Positions 16,884-25,223 of a stretch of 64,000 nt of DNA are shown piece by piece. Origin of the DNA: Pseudomonas marginalis (GTDB taxonomy: Bacteria; Pseudomonadota; Gammaproteobacteria; Pseudomonadales; Pseudomonadaceae). The first letter of the stretch is position 1, and each line of letters opens with the position of its first letter. A model generated the notes under the pieces. The model was not told the origin of the DNA, made no database searches, and worked only from the letters and a program-made list of their open reading frames with translations. Where the stretch lies: the NCBI RefSeq assembly GCF_900105325.1, contig NZ_FNSU01000003.1, forward strand, positions 4,229,501 through 4,293,500, read 5' to 3'. Both the position numbers and the translations under genes were made by a program.

Positions 16884-17855
16884 ATGACACGTAATACAAC
16901 CCCCGCTTCGCCAACCAAGCTTCACAGCCCATCCCGCGCCTGGCGTGCGATTGCTGCGATGCTGTTCAGCGTACTGCTGGCGCCGACCGCCGCATTCGCT
17001 GATGCCACCGCCCCGGCTACCCCGGCCGCCGCCGAGCACAATGCTGCGGCTCCAACCGCACCCGCTGCGGCCACCGACCCGGCCCAGGCTGCAGTCCCAG
17101 CCGCCGCCGACGAAACCGGTGTCGTGCTGGAAGAAGACAACACCCTGGGCATGGCCCACGACCTGTCGCCATGGGGCATGTACCAGAATGCTGACGTGGT
17201 GGTGAAAGCCGTGATGATCGGCCTGGCCATCGCGTCGATCATTACCTGGACCATCTGGATCGCCAAAGGCTTCGAGCTGCTGGGTGCCAAGCGCCGTCTG
17301 CGCACTGAAATCGTCCACCTGAAGAAGGCCACCACCCTCAAGGAAGCCAGCGAAAGCGCGACCAAGAAAGGCACCCTGGCCAACACCCTGGTGCACGACG
17401 CACTGGAAGAAATGCGCCTGTCGGCCAACACCCGTGAAAAAGAAGGCATCAAGGAGCGCGTGGCGTTCCGCCTGGAACGCCTGGTTGCAGCCTGCGGCCG
17501 TAACATGAGCAGCGGCACCGGCGTGCTCGCGACCATCGGCTCCACCGCGCCGTTCGTCGGCCTGTTCGGTACCGTCTGGGGCATCATGAACAGCTTCATC
17601 GGCATCGCCAAAACCCAGACCACCAACCTCGCCGTCGTCGCCCCCGGCATCGCCGAAGCCCTGCTGGCAACCGCCCTGGGCCTGGTCGCCGCGATTCCTG
17701 CGGTAGTGATCTACAACGTCTTCGCCCGTTCGATTGCCGGCTACAAGGCCCAGGTATCGGACGCGTCGGCAGAAGTCCTGCTGCTGGTCAGCCGCGACCT
17801 CGATCACCTGCCTACCGAGCGCAGCTCGCAACCGCACATGGTGAAAGTGGGGTAA
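16884..17855 (+). CDS. exbB: TonB-system proton channel ExbB
   Basis: A 323-residue MotA/TolQ/ExbB-family protein. A signal-like segment (about 20-40) and an Ala/Pro-rich periplasmic stretch (about 41-85) precede three membrane segments, near residues 106-126, 215-237 and 253-275. The last two hold the conserved STAPFVGLFGTVWGIMNSF and GIAEALLATALGLVAAIP blocks. With ExbD it forms the proton-driven motor that energises TonB for uptake of iron-siderophores and B12. The long N-terminus makes it larger than E. coli ExbB (244) but is normal for Pseudomonas. exbD follows by six bases. Confidence 0.94.
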   Translation: MTRNTTPASPTKLHSPSRAWRAIAAMLFSVLLAPTAAFADATAPATPAAAEHNAAAPTAPAAATDPAQAAVPAAADETGVVLEEDNTLGMAHDLSPWGMYQNADVVVKAVMIGLAIASIITWTIWIAKGFELLGAKRRLRTEIVHLKKATTLKEASESATKKGTLANTLVHDALEEMRLSANTREKEGIKERVAFRLERLVAACGRNMSSGTGVLATIGSTAPFVGLFGTVWGIMNSFIGIAKTQTTNLAVVAPGIAEALLATALGLVAAIPAVVIYNVFARSIAGYKAQVSDASAEVLLLVSRDLDHLPTERSSQPHMVKVG

Positions 17856-17861
17856 TCGGCC

Positions 17862-18287
17862 ATGGGCCTGCATTTGAATCAAGGCGACGACGAACTCGTC
17901 GAGAACCACGAAATCAACGTCACGCCGTTTATCGACGTGATGCTCGTGCTGCTGATCATCTTCATGGTGGCCGCTCCATTGGCCACCGTGGACATCAAGG
18001 TTGACCTGCCCGCCTCCAGCGCCAAGCCTGCGCCGCGGCCGGAGAAACCGATCTTCCTCAGCGTCAAGGCGGACCAACGCCTGTTCCTGGGCGAAGAAGA
18101 GGTCAAGACCGAAACCCTGGGGCCGGTGCTCGATGCCAAGACCCAAGGCAAGAAGGACACGACGATCTTCTTCCAGGCCGACAAGGGCGTGGACTACGGC
18201 GACCTGATGAGCGTGATGGATGCCCTGCGGGCAGCCGGCTACCTCAAGGTAGGCCTGGTCGGACTTGAGACGGCAGCCAAGAAATGA
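17862..18287 (+). CDS. exbD: TonB-system motor protein ExbD
   Basis: A 141-residue ExbD/TolR protein with one membrane helix (about 23-43) holding the essential proton-carrying aspartate, D25, in INVTPFIDVMLVLLIIF, and a periplasmic domain after it. It partners ExbB and TonB. Its stop overlaps the tonB start by four bases (ATGA), implying translational coupling. Confidence 0.95.
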   Translation: MGLHLNQGDDELVENHEINVTPFIDVMLVLLIIFMVAAPLATVDIKVDLPASSAKPAPRPEKPIFLSVKADQRLFLGEEEVKTETLGPVLDAKTQGKKDTTIFFQADKGVDYGDLMSVMDALRAAGYLKVGLVGLETAAKK

Positions 18288-19033
18288 TCACGACGCGCCA
18301 CAAACTGACGCGTTATGGCACCAGCCTCGCCGTCGTGCTGGGCGTGCATGCCGTCGCGATTGCCATCGCGCTCCACTGGTCAGCGCCGCGCACGGTGCAG
18401 TTGCCGCCGGCAGCCATGGTCATCGACCTGGCCCCGATGCCTGCACCGCCGCCTCCGGCGCCGCCGAAAGTGGTAACGCCGCCGCAACCGCCTGCACCGG
18501 TGGAAGAGCTGCCCCTGCCGAAACTGGCCGAGGCGCCCAAGCCAACGATCCAGGTGCCCAAGCCGGTCAAGCCCAAGCCTAAACCGCAGCCGCCCAAGCC
18601 GGTGGAGAAAAAGATCGAGCCGCCCAAGGAGAAACCCTCCGAGGACCCGCCGAGCGACGCTCCGCCCACCAAGGCACCGGCTGAAAAATCGGCCCAGCCC
18701 GTACCTGGCCCGTCGCCGCAACAGATCGCCGCCAAAGCGTCCTGGGAAGGCACCCTGCTGGCACACTTGCAGAAGTACAAGAAGTACCCGCCAGGTGCCC
18801 AGGCCCGTGGCAAGGAAGGCCTGAACCGCCTGAAGTTCGTGGTGGATGGCGACGGTAACGTGCTGTCCTACGAGTTGGTGGGGCGTTCCGGCAACGCCGA
18901 CCTGGACCGCGCCACCCTGGACATGATCCGTCGTGCCCAGCCGCTGCCCAAGCCGCCAGCCGATATGCTCAAGGGCGGCAGCATCGAGATCGTTGCACCG
19001 TTCGTGTACAACATCGAGAAGCGTCGTCGCTGA
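18284..19033 (+). CDS. tonB: Energy transducer TonB
   Basis: A 249-residue TonB with an N-terminal membrane anchor (about 14-34), a long proline-rich periplasmic spacer (about 45-150) with repeated PKP units, and a C-terminal TonB domain (about 160-249) containing YPPGAQARGKEGLNRLKFVV. It carries the ExbB-ExbD energy to outer-membrane receptors. It is the last gene of the exbB-exbD-tonB operon; a hairpin follows. Confidence 0.93.
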   Translation: MITTRHKLTRYGTSLAVVLGVHAVAIAIALHWSAPRTVQLPPAAMVIDLAPMPAPPPPAPPKVVTPPQPPAPVEELPLPKLAEAPKPTIQVPKPVKPKPKPQPPKPVEKKIEPPKEKPSEDPPSDAPPTKAPAEKSAQPVPGPSPQQIAAKASWEGTLLAHLQKYKKYPPGAQARGKEGLNRLKFVVDGDGNVLSYELVGRSGNADLDRATLDMIRRAQPLPKPPADMLKGGSIEIVAPFVYNIEKRRR

Positions 19034-19043
19034 AAATGATGAT

Positions 19044-19063
19044 GGCGAGGGACACCCCTCGCC
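19044..19063 (+). terminator. Hairpin after tonB
   Basis: GGCGAGGG (19044-19051) and CCCTCGCC (19056-19063) pair exactly around ACAC. No T-tract follows, so it is only a candidate terminator. Confidence 0.4.
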
Positions 19064-19175
19064 ACTCTCAGCAAAATCCCGCGCATTCCCCCCTCAATCC
19101 CCAGCAAAGTTCTGATAACGTGCGTCTATCGATTGCAGCCGGTATGCTTGGCCCGCAACCTCATGGACGCCCGCT

Positions 19176-20096
19176 ATGACTCTTACAGAATTACGCTACA
19201 TCGTCACCCTCGCCCAAGAGCAACACTTTGGCCACGCGGCCGAGCGTTGCCACGTCAGCCAGCCGACGCTGTCGGTGGGCGTGAAGAAGCTTGAAGACGA
19301 ACTCGGTGTGCTGATTTTCGAGCGCAGCAAAAGCGCCGTGCGCCTCACCCCGGTGGGCGAAGGCATCGTGGCCCAGGCCCAGAAGGTGCTGGAACAGGCG
19401 CAAAGCATTCGCGAACTGGCCCAGGCCGGCAAGAACCAGCTGACCGCACCGCTGAAAGTCGGCGCCATCTATACCGTCGGCCCGTACCTGTTCCCGCACC
19501 TGATCCCGCAACTGCACCGCGTCGCGCCGCAGATGCCGCTGTATATCGAAGAAAACTTTACCCACGTGCTGCGCGACAAACTGCGCAACGGCGAGCTGGA
19601 CGCGATCATCATCGCGCTGCCGTTCAACGAAGCGGATGTGTTGACCCTGCCGCTCTACGACGAGCCGTTCTACGTGCTGATGCCCGCCTCCCATCCGTGG
19701 ACGCAAAAAGACACCATCGACGCCGGCCTGCTCAACGACAAGAGCCTGCTGCTGCTCGGCGAAGGCCACTGCTTCCGCGACCAGGTGCTGGAAGCCTGCC
19801 CGACCCTGACCAAAGGCAACGACGGCGCCAAGCACACCACTGTGGAATCCAGCTCCCTGGAAACCATCCGGCATATGGTCGCGTCCGGCCTGGGCATCTC
19901 GATCCTGCCGCTGTCGGCAGTGGACAGCCATCACTACGCCCCCGGCGTGATCGAAGTGCGCCCACTCACGCCACCGGTGCCGTTCCGTACCGTGGCGATT
20001 GCCTGGCGCGCCAGCTTCCCACGGCCCAAAGCCATTGAGATCCTCGCCGATTCGATCCGCCTGTGTTCGGTGGCCAAGCCGCCTGCTGCGAGCTAA
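19176..20096 (+). CDS. oxyR: Hydrogen-peroxide-sensing LysR regulator OxyR
   Basis: A 306-residue LysR-type regulator with an N-terminal winged helix-turn-helix (about 1-60, FGHAAERCHVSQPTLSVGVKKLE) and a sensor domain. The redox cysteines are at C199 and C208 in GEGHCFRDQVLEAC, the same numbers as in E. coli OxyR, which identifies it rather than a generic LysR. On peroxide they form a disulfide that activates catalase and alkyl hydroperoxide reductase genes. recG begins nine bases after its stop, the oxyR-recG pair usual in Pseudomonas. Confidence 0.96.
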   Translation: MTLTELRYIVTLAQEQHFGHAAERCHVSQPTLSVGVKKLEDELGVLIFERSKSAVRLTPVGEGIVAQAQKVLEQAQSIRELAQAGKNQLTAPLKVGAIYTVGPYLFPHLIPQLHRVAPQMPLYIEENFTHVLRDKLRNGELDAIIIALPFNEADVLTLPLYDEPFYVLMPASHPWTQKDTIDAGLLNDKSLLLLGEGHCFRDQVLEACPTLTKGNDGAKHTTVESSSLETIRHMVASGLGISILPLSAVDSHHYAPGVIEVRPLTPPVPFRTVAIAWRASFPRPKAIEILADSIRLCSVAKPPAAS

Positions 20097-20104
20097 GTAA
20101 ACGT

Positions 20105-22180
20105 ATGACTGAGCTGTCGCAGGTGTCGGTGACGGCACTCAAGGGTGTCGGCGAGGCCATGGCCGAGAAGCTGGCCAAGGTCGGCCTGGAAAACCTCCAG
20201 GACGTGCTGTTCCACCTGCCCCTGCGCTATCAGGATCGCACTCGCGTGGTGCCCATCGGCCAACTGCGTCCTGGGCAGGATGCGGTGGTCGAAGGCACCG
20301 TCAGCGGTGCCGACGTGGTGATGGGCAAGCGCCGCAGTCTGGTGGTGCGCCTGCAGGATGGCACCGGCGGCCTGAGCCTGCGCTTCTACCATTTCAGTAA
20401 CGCACAGAAAGAAGGCCTCAAGCGCGGCACCCGCGTGCGCTGCTACGGCGAAGCGCGCCCCGGCGCCTCCGGCCTGGAGATCTACCACCCGGAATACCGC
20501 GCCATTACCGGTGACGAACCGCCGCCGGTGGACACCACCCTCACGCCGATCTACCCGCTCACCGAAGGCCTGACCCAACAGCGCCTGCGCCAATTGTGCA
20601 TGCAGACCCTGAGCATGCTTGGCCCGCAGAGCCTGCCCGACTGGCTGCCCCTGGAACTGGCCCGCGACTACCAACTGGCGCCACTGGCCGATGCGATCCG
20701 CTACCTGCATCACCCCCCTGCGGACGCCGATGTCGACGAACTGGCCCTCGGTCATCACTGGGCCCAGCACCGCCTGGCGTTCGAAGAACTGCTGACTCAC
20801 CAACTGTCCCAGCAACGCCTGCGCGAAAGCATGCGCTCCCTGCGTGCGCCGGCCATGCCCAAGGCCACGCGCTTGCCTGCGCAATACCTGGCCAACCTCG
20901 GCTTTGCGCCGACCGGCGCCCAGCAGCGCGTGGGCAATGAAATCGCCTACGACCTCAGCCAGCACGAGCCGATGCTGCGCTTGATCCAGGGCGACGTGGG
21001 CGCGGGCAAGACCGTGGTCGCCGCCCTCGCCGCCCTGCAAGCCCTGGAAGCCGGTTACCAGGTGGCGCTGATGGCGCCCACCGAGATCCTCGCCGAGCAG
21101 CACTTCATCACGTTCAAGCGCTGGCTCGAGCCCCTGGGCCTGGAAGTCGCGTGGCTGGCCGGCAAGCTCAAGGGCAAGACGCGCGCGGCCGCGCTGGAAC
21201 AGATCGCCGGCGGCGCACCGATGGTGGTGGGTACCCATGCGCTGTTCCAGGACGAAGTGCAGTTCAAGAACCTGGCCCTGGTGATCATCGACGAACAGCA
21301 CCGCTTCGGCGTGCAACAGCGCCTGGCCCTGCGCCAGAAAGGCGTGGGCGGGCGCATGAACCCGCACCAGTTGATCATGACCGCCACCCCGATCCCGCGC
21401 ACCCTGGCCATGAGCGCCTACGCCGACCTCGACACTTCGATCCTCGACGAACTGCCCCCCGGCCGCACACCGGTCAACACCGTGCTGGTCACCGACACCC
21501 GGCGCGTCGAAGTGATCGAGCGTGTGCGCGGCGCCTGTGCCGAAGGCCGCCAGGCGTACTGGGTGTGCACACTGATCGAAGAGTCCGAGGAGCTGACCTG
21601 CCAGGCCGCCGAGACCACCTATGAAGACCTCACCAGCGCCCTGGGCGAACTCAAGGTCGGGCTGATCCATGGGCGCATGAAGCCCGCGGAAAAGGCCGCG
21701 GTGATGGCTGAATTCAAGGCCGGTAACCTGCAGCTGCTGGTCGCTACCACCGTGATTGAAGTGGGCGTGGACGTGCCCAACGCCAGCCTGATGATCATCG
21801 AAAACCCCGAGCGCCTGGGCCTGGCGCAACTGCACCAATTGCGCGGCCGTGTGGGCCGAGGCAGCGCCGCCAGTCACTGCGTGCTGCTCTACCACCCTCC
21901 GTTGTCGCAGATCGGCCGCCAGCGCCTGGGCATCATGCGCGAGACCAACGACGGTTTTGTCATCGCCGAGAAAGACCTCGAACTGCGCGGCCCCGGCGAA
22001 ATGCTCGGCACCCGCCAGACCGGCCTGCTGCAGTTCAAGGTCGCCGACCTGATGCGCGACGCCGACCTGCTGCCTGCCGTACGCGATGCGGCGCAGGCGT
22101 TGCTGGAACGCTGGCCGGATCACGTCAGCCCGCTGCTGGATCGCTGGCTGCGCCATGGGCAGCAATACGGCCAAGTGTGA
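20105..22180 (+). CDS. recG: ATP-dependent DNA helicase RecG
   Basis: A 691-residue branch-migrating helicase that reverses stalled forks and processes recombination intermediates. The N-terminal wedge/OB domain is about residues 60-160. The helicase core has Walker A GDVGAGKT, DEQHRFG as the DExx box, and the motif VI region around LGLAQLHQLRGRVGRG. The start MTELSQVSVTALKGVGEAM at 20105 is the family start; an upstream ATG at 20063 would overlap oxyR. Length is standard. Confidence 0.96.
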   Translation: MTELSQVSVTALKGVGEAMAEKLAKVGLENLQDVLFHLPLRYQDRTRVVPIGQLRPGQDAVVEGTVSGADVVMGKRRSLVVRLQDGTGGLSLRFYHFSNAQKEGLKRGTRVRCYGEARPGASGLEIYHPEYRAITGDEPPPVDTTLTPIYPLTEGLTQQRLRQLCMQTLSMLGPQSLPDWLPLELARDYQLAPLADAIRYLHHPPADADVDELALGHHWAQHRLAFEELLTHQLSQQRLRESMRSLRAPAMPKATRLPAQYLANLGFAPTGAQQRVGNEIAYDLSQHEPMLRLIQGDVGAGKTVVAALAALQALEAGYQVALMAPTEILAEQHFITFKRWLEPLGLEVAWLAGKLKGKTRAAALEQIAGGAPMVVGTHALFQDEVQFKNLALVIIDEQHRFGVQQRLALRQKGVGGRMNPHQLIMTATPIPRTLAMSAYADLDTSILDELPPGRTPVNTVLVTDTRRVEVIERVRGACAEGRQAYWVCTLIEESEELTCQAAETTYEDLTSALGELKVGLIHGRMKPAEKAAVMAEFKAGNLQLLVATTVIEVGVDVPNASLMIIENPERLGLAQLHQLRGRVGRGSAASHCVLLYHPPLSQIGRQRLGIMRETNDGFVIAEKDLELRGPGEMLGTRQTGLLQFKVADLMRDADLLPAVRDAAQALLERWPDHVSPLLDRWLRHGQQYGQV

Positions 22181-22257
22181 CGCCTGACGCACTTATCCGA
22201 CCTACAGGTGTATCAAGCTGGTTATACTTCGGTGACTGTAAGAAATTGGATCAGGCC

Positions 22258-23658
22258 ATGTCAGAAGTTGCCCACGCCACAGCCCCACTGACCGCCCCAC
22301 CGGTCATTCGGGCTTTGCTCGCAAAACTCGCCATCAGCTACACGGAAGTCACCGAACATCCGGGCCTGAATCCTGCGCAAAAAGTCCAGGCCGTCTTGCT
22401 GGAAGACGCGGTGGGCGCCCTGATGGTGCTGTTCCCGCAGAACCAGCTGCTGGACCTCAACCGCCTTACCGAACTCACGGGTCGCCGCCTTACGGCCGTG
22501 TCGCCGGACCGCGTCGCGCGCATGCTGGGCAAGCACGACCTGAGCCTGCTGCCGGGCCTGCCGGCACTCACCAGTTCGCCGTGCCTGTACGAAGGCAGCC
22601 TGCTCGACGAGCCGAGCCTGCTAGTGCATTCGGGCGAAGCCGGGCTGCTGCTGGAAATCGCCAGCGACGCGTTCAAGACCATGCTCACCAAGGCCAGCGC
22701 GGCCCAGTTCGGTGAACCGCTGAGCAACATCCGCCCGAACCTCGACCGCCCCAATGATGACCGTGAGGAAATCACCCAGGCGATGCAGGCGTTTACCGCC
22801 CGTCGCATCCAGCAACGCCTGGAAGCGACCATCGAGATTCCACCGCTGGCCGACACCGCCCAGAAGATCATCAAGCTGCGCGTCGACCCCAATGCCACCA
22901 TCGACGACATCACCGGCGTGGTCGAAACCGACCCGGCACTGGCCGCCCAAGTGGTGAGCTGGGCCGCATCGCCGTACTACGCATCGCCGGGCAAGATCCG
23001 CTCGGTGGAAGACGCCATCGTGCGCGTGCTGGGTTTTGACCTGGTGATCAACCTCGCCTTGGGCCTGGCCCTGGGCAAGACCTTGAGCCTGCCCAAGGAC
23101 CACCCGCACCAGGCCACACCGTACTGGCACCAGTCCATCTACACCGCCGCCGTGATCGAAGGCCTGACCCGCGCCATGCCCCGTGCTCAGCGCCCGGAAG
23201 CCGGCCTGACCTACCTCGCCGGCCTGCTGCACAACTTCGGCTACCTGTTGCTGGCCCATGTGTTCCCGCCGCACTTCTCGCTGATCTGCCGCCACCTGGA
23301 GGTCAACCCGCACCTGTGCCACAGCTATGTGGAGCAACACCTGCTGGGCATCAGCCGCGAGCAGATCGGCGCCTGGCTGATGCGCTACTGGGACATGCCG
23401 GACGAGCTGTCCACTGCCCTGCGCTTCCAGCACGACCCGACCTACGATGGGCAATACGCCGAATACCCGAACCTGGTGTGCCTGGCCGTGCGCCTGCTGC
23501 GCAGCCGGGGGATTGGGTCCGGGCCGGACGAGACCATCCCGGACGAACTGCTTGAGCGTTTGGGCTTGAGCCGTGACAAAGCGGATGAAGTCGTGGCCAA
23601 GGTGCTGGATGCCGAGGTGCTGCTGCGCGAATTGGCCTCGCAGTTCAGCCAGGCTTAA
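22258..23658 (+). CDS. YbaK-type aminoacyl-tRNA deacylase-like and HDOD domain fusion protein
   Basis: A 466-residue two-domain protein. Residues about 15-160 resemble the YbaK/ProX editing fold (LLAKLAISYTEVTEHPG, later GALMVLFPQNQLLDLNRL). Residues about 185-400 form an HDOD domain (EIPPLADTAQKIIKLRVDPN, YLAGLLHNFGYLLLAHVFP), a catalytically dead HD relative found in signalling proteins. The combination occurs in pseudomonads downstream of recG, but its role is unknown to me. The start at 22258 is chosen because the 27 codons upstream overlap recG and carry no domain; the ribosome-binding site is weak. Confidence 0.85.
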   Translation: MSEVAHATAPLTAPPVIRALLAKLAISYTEVTEHPGLNPAQKVQAVLLEDAVGALMVLFPQNQLLDLNRLTELTGRRLTAVSPDRVARMLGKHDLSLLPGLPALTSSPCLYEGSLLDEPSLLVHSGEAGLLLEIASDAFKTMLTKASAAQFGEPLSNIRPNLDRPNDDREEITQAMQAFTARRIQQRLEATIEIPPLADTAQKIIKLRVDPNATIDDITGVVETDPALAAQVVSWAASPYYASPGKIRSVEDAIVRVLGFDLVINLALGLALGKTLSLPKDHPHQATPYWHQSIYTAAVIEGLTRAMPRAQRPEAGLTYLAGLLHNFGYLLLAHVFPPHFSLICRHLEVNPHLCHSYVEQHLLGISREQIGAWLMRYWDMPDELSTALRFQHDPTYDGQYAEYPNLVCLAVRLLRSRGIGSGPDETIPDELLERLGLSRDKADEVVAKVLDAEVLLRELASQFSQA

Positions 23659-23661
23659 CAG

Positions 23662-23702
23662 CAGCTGCAAGCTTCAAGTAGTCAGCTTCAAGCTTGCAGC
23701 TT
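23662..23702. repeat. GCTGCAAGCTT inverted repeat between convergent genes
   Basis: GCTGCAAGCTT (23664-23674) and AAGCTTGCAGC (23690-23700) form an 11-bp stem with a 15-base loop. The loop itself holds CTTCAAG-type copies of the motif. Same sequence family as the heptamer array at 2402-2450, and in the same position just after a stop codon. Likely a transcription end signal for the HDOD gene or the facing minus-strand gene. Confidence 0.65.
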
Positions 23703-23707
23703 GTGGC

Positions 23708-24088
23708 TCATCGCTTGGAGCTGCGCTTACGCCCCAAATACTTGGTCAACCCCTGGAACCAGATCACCAGCGCCGGGTTGCCCTTGATCTGGATCGACTT
23801 GTCCTGAATCCCCGTCATGAACGCCAGTTGCTTGTTCTTCGCCTGCATCGTGGCGAAGCCGTAGGCGGCATCCTTGAACGCGATGGCGAACGCCGGCGCC
23901 GGGTGAACGCCCGAGCGGCTGGTGATGCGTTGGTCTTTGACGATGAAGTGACGGGCAACCTTGCCGTCGAGGGTCTGCAACTGGAACGCGAGGTCTTTGT
24001 CACCCAGCTGTTGCTGGAAGGCAGGATTGGTGCGGCTGGCTTTGCCCATCATCAGGCCCAGCACCCACAGGAGAAGACGAAATTTCAT
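23708..24088 (-). CDS. Small conserved protein, possibly SCP2-like
   Basis: A 126-residue protein starting MKFRLLLWVLGLMMGKAS, with a hydrophobic N-terminus and a basic C-terminus (YLGRKRSSKR). The middle (AFQLQTLDGKVARHFIVKDQRITSRSG, then PAFAIAFKDAAYGFATM) has the strand pattern of sterol-carrier-protein-2-like domains, but this is a weak resemblance. Start at 24088 chosen for its GAGG ribosome-binding site and hydrophobic N-terminus. It closes the core block before the T6SS. Function unknown. Confidence 0.7.
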   Translation of the reverse strand: MKFRLLLWVLGLMMGKASRTNPAFQQQLGDKDLAFQLQTLDGKVARHFIVKDQRITSRSGVHPAPAFAIAFKDAAYGFATMQAKNKQLAFMTGIQDKSIQIKGNPALVIWFQGLTKYLGRKRSSKR

Positions 24089-24212
24089 GCACACGGCCTC
24101 GGTGTAATTATTGAGTGGCCGCAGCAGTTTAACCAATTGCAAAAAGAACGCTACCGATCTTGCGCATTAGCGGAAGATCGGCTGGCGTTTGACGCTTATA
24201 GCAGCATGTTAC

Positions 24213-25139
24213 TTAAACGTTAGGGCAAGGCACCGGTGCCCAGTCGACCAGGTTAGGATCGCGGCAAGTGCCTTCGATCTGCGCTTTACCGGCGCTGGCG
24301 ACCTTCTTGCTTTCATCCTGCTTGGTCTGGGCGGTCTGGAAGGTTTTCTCGGTGCTCACGGCTTCTGTTGGTACGGTTGGAAGCGGTGGCTTTTTCGGTG
24401 GCTTGGTGCCGGTACCTTTCTTCTTGCCCGGCGTCACAACGGGCGTTACATCGGCCTTGGCCACGGTGACCACGTCGGCACGCTGTACGCCGACCTGCTG
24501 CAGGTCTTTCTCGTAGGCCTGGGTGTAGTTGTTCAGGTCTTCGGCGGCTTTGCCGTTGACCGCCACGATCAGGTCATTGGATTCCTTCAGGCCCGAGACG
24601 ATTTCCGCCAGGCGCTTGCGGCCTTCGGTGTCGTTGACGGTCTTGGCTTTGCGATCAGCCACCAACTTGGTGAATGCGCTCTGGTAGCACTGCTGGGACG
24701 CCCTGGCGTACGCGGTACTGCGGTCGATGTCGGAGGCGCTTTTGTTCACGTCAGCCGCATACGAGGCAATGCGCTGGTTGTCGTCGGCGATCTGCTTCTG
24801 ACGCTCGGTGTAGTACCCCGCTGCGCCGCCGGCCAGGGCCCCGCCCGCTGCGCCGATGGCGGCGTTACGGCCACGTTTTTCCTTGTCGCCGGTCAGGGCG
24901 CCGAGCAGGGCACCGCCGGCCGCGCCGATGGCCGCACCGGTCACCACCGACTTGGTCATGTTCGAATCGGTGGCGCGCAAGTGCTGCACCGGCTCGTAGC
25001 AGTTGGGGTAGTACTCGACCTTGGTGCTCGACGCGACCTTGGAGGCCGGCGACGTGGCGCAGCCGGTCAGCACAGTGCTGAAACCGGCCGCGATCAGCAG
25101 CAAGTGACGCTTGGAAACCGCCTTACGGGAAAAAAGCAT
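24213..25139 (-). CDS. tagQ: T6SS outer-membrane lipoprotein TagQ
   Basis: A 308-residue lipoprotein: signal peptide with lipobox VLTGC (C27), then a glycine-zipper stretch (about 68-110, repeated GAAIGAAGGAL) and a coiled-coil-prone middle, ending in a Pro/Lys-rich linker and a short cysteine-containing C-terminus. TagQ anchors TagR at the outer membrane in the TagQRST envelope-sensing system that activates PpkA in H1-type T6SSs. It is the last gene of the minus-strand T6SS operon, 84 bases after tagR. The identification leans strongly on context as well as the lipoprotein/glycine-zipper features. Confidence 0.85.
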   Translation of the reverse strand: MLFSRKAVSKRHLLLIAAGFSTVLTGCATSPASKVASSTKVEYYPNCYEPVQHLRATDSNMTKSVVTGAAIGAAGGALLGALTGDKEKRGRNAAIGAAGGALAGGAAGYYTERQKQIADDNQRIASYAADVNKSASDIDRSTAYARASQQCYQSAFTKLVADRKAKTVNDTEGRKRLAEIVSGLKESNDLIVAVNGKAAEDLNNYTQAYEKDLQQVGVQRADVVTVAKADVTPVVTPGKKKGTGTKPPKKPPLPTVPTEAVSTEKTFQTAQTKQDESKKVASAGKAQIEGTCRDPNLVDWAPVPCPNV

Positions 25140-25223
25140 AGGTTGTGTTCTCTTCTAAGTTTGACTTGCCCAGTGCGGCCACTGCCGCCTGAGTCCCTTC
25201 CAAGCTCGCCATACAGCCAGCGA

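Noticed and set aside
20093..22192. 699-codon minus-strand frame opposite recG
   Set aside because: Shadow of recG; no family match.
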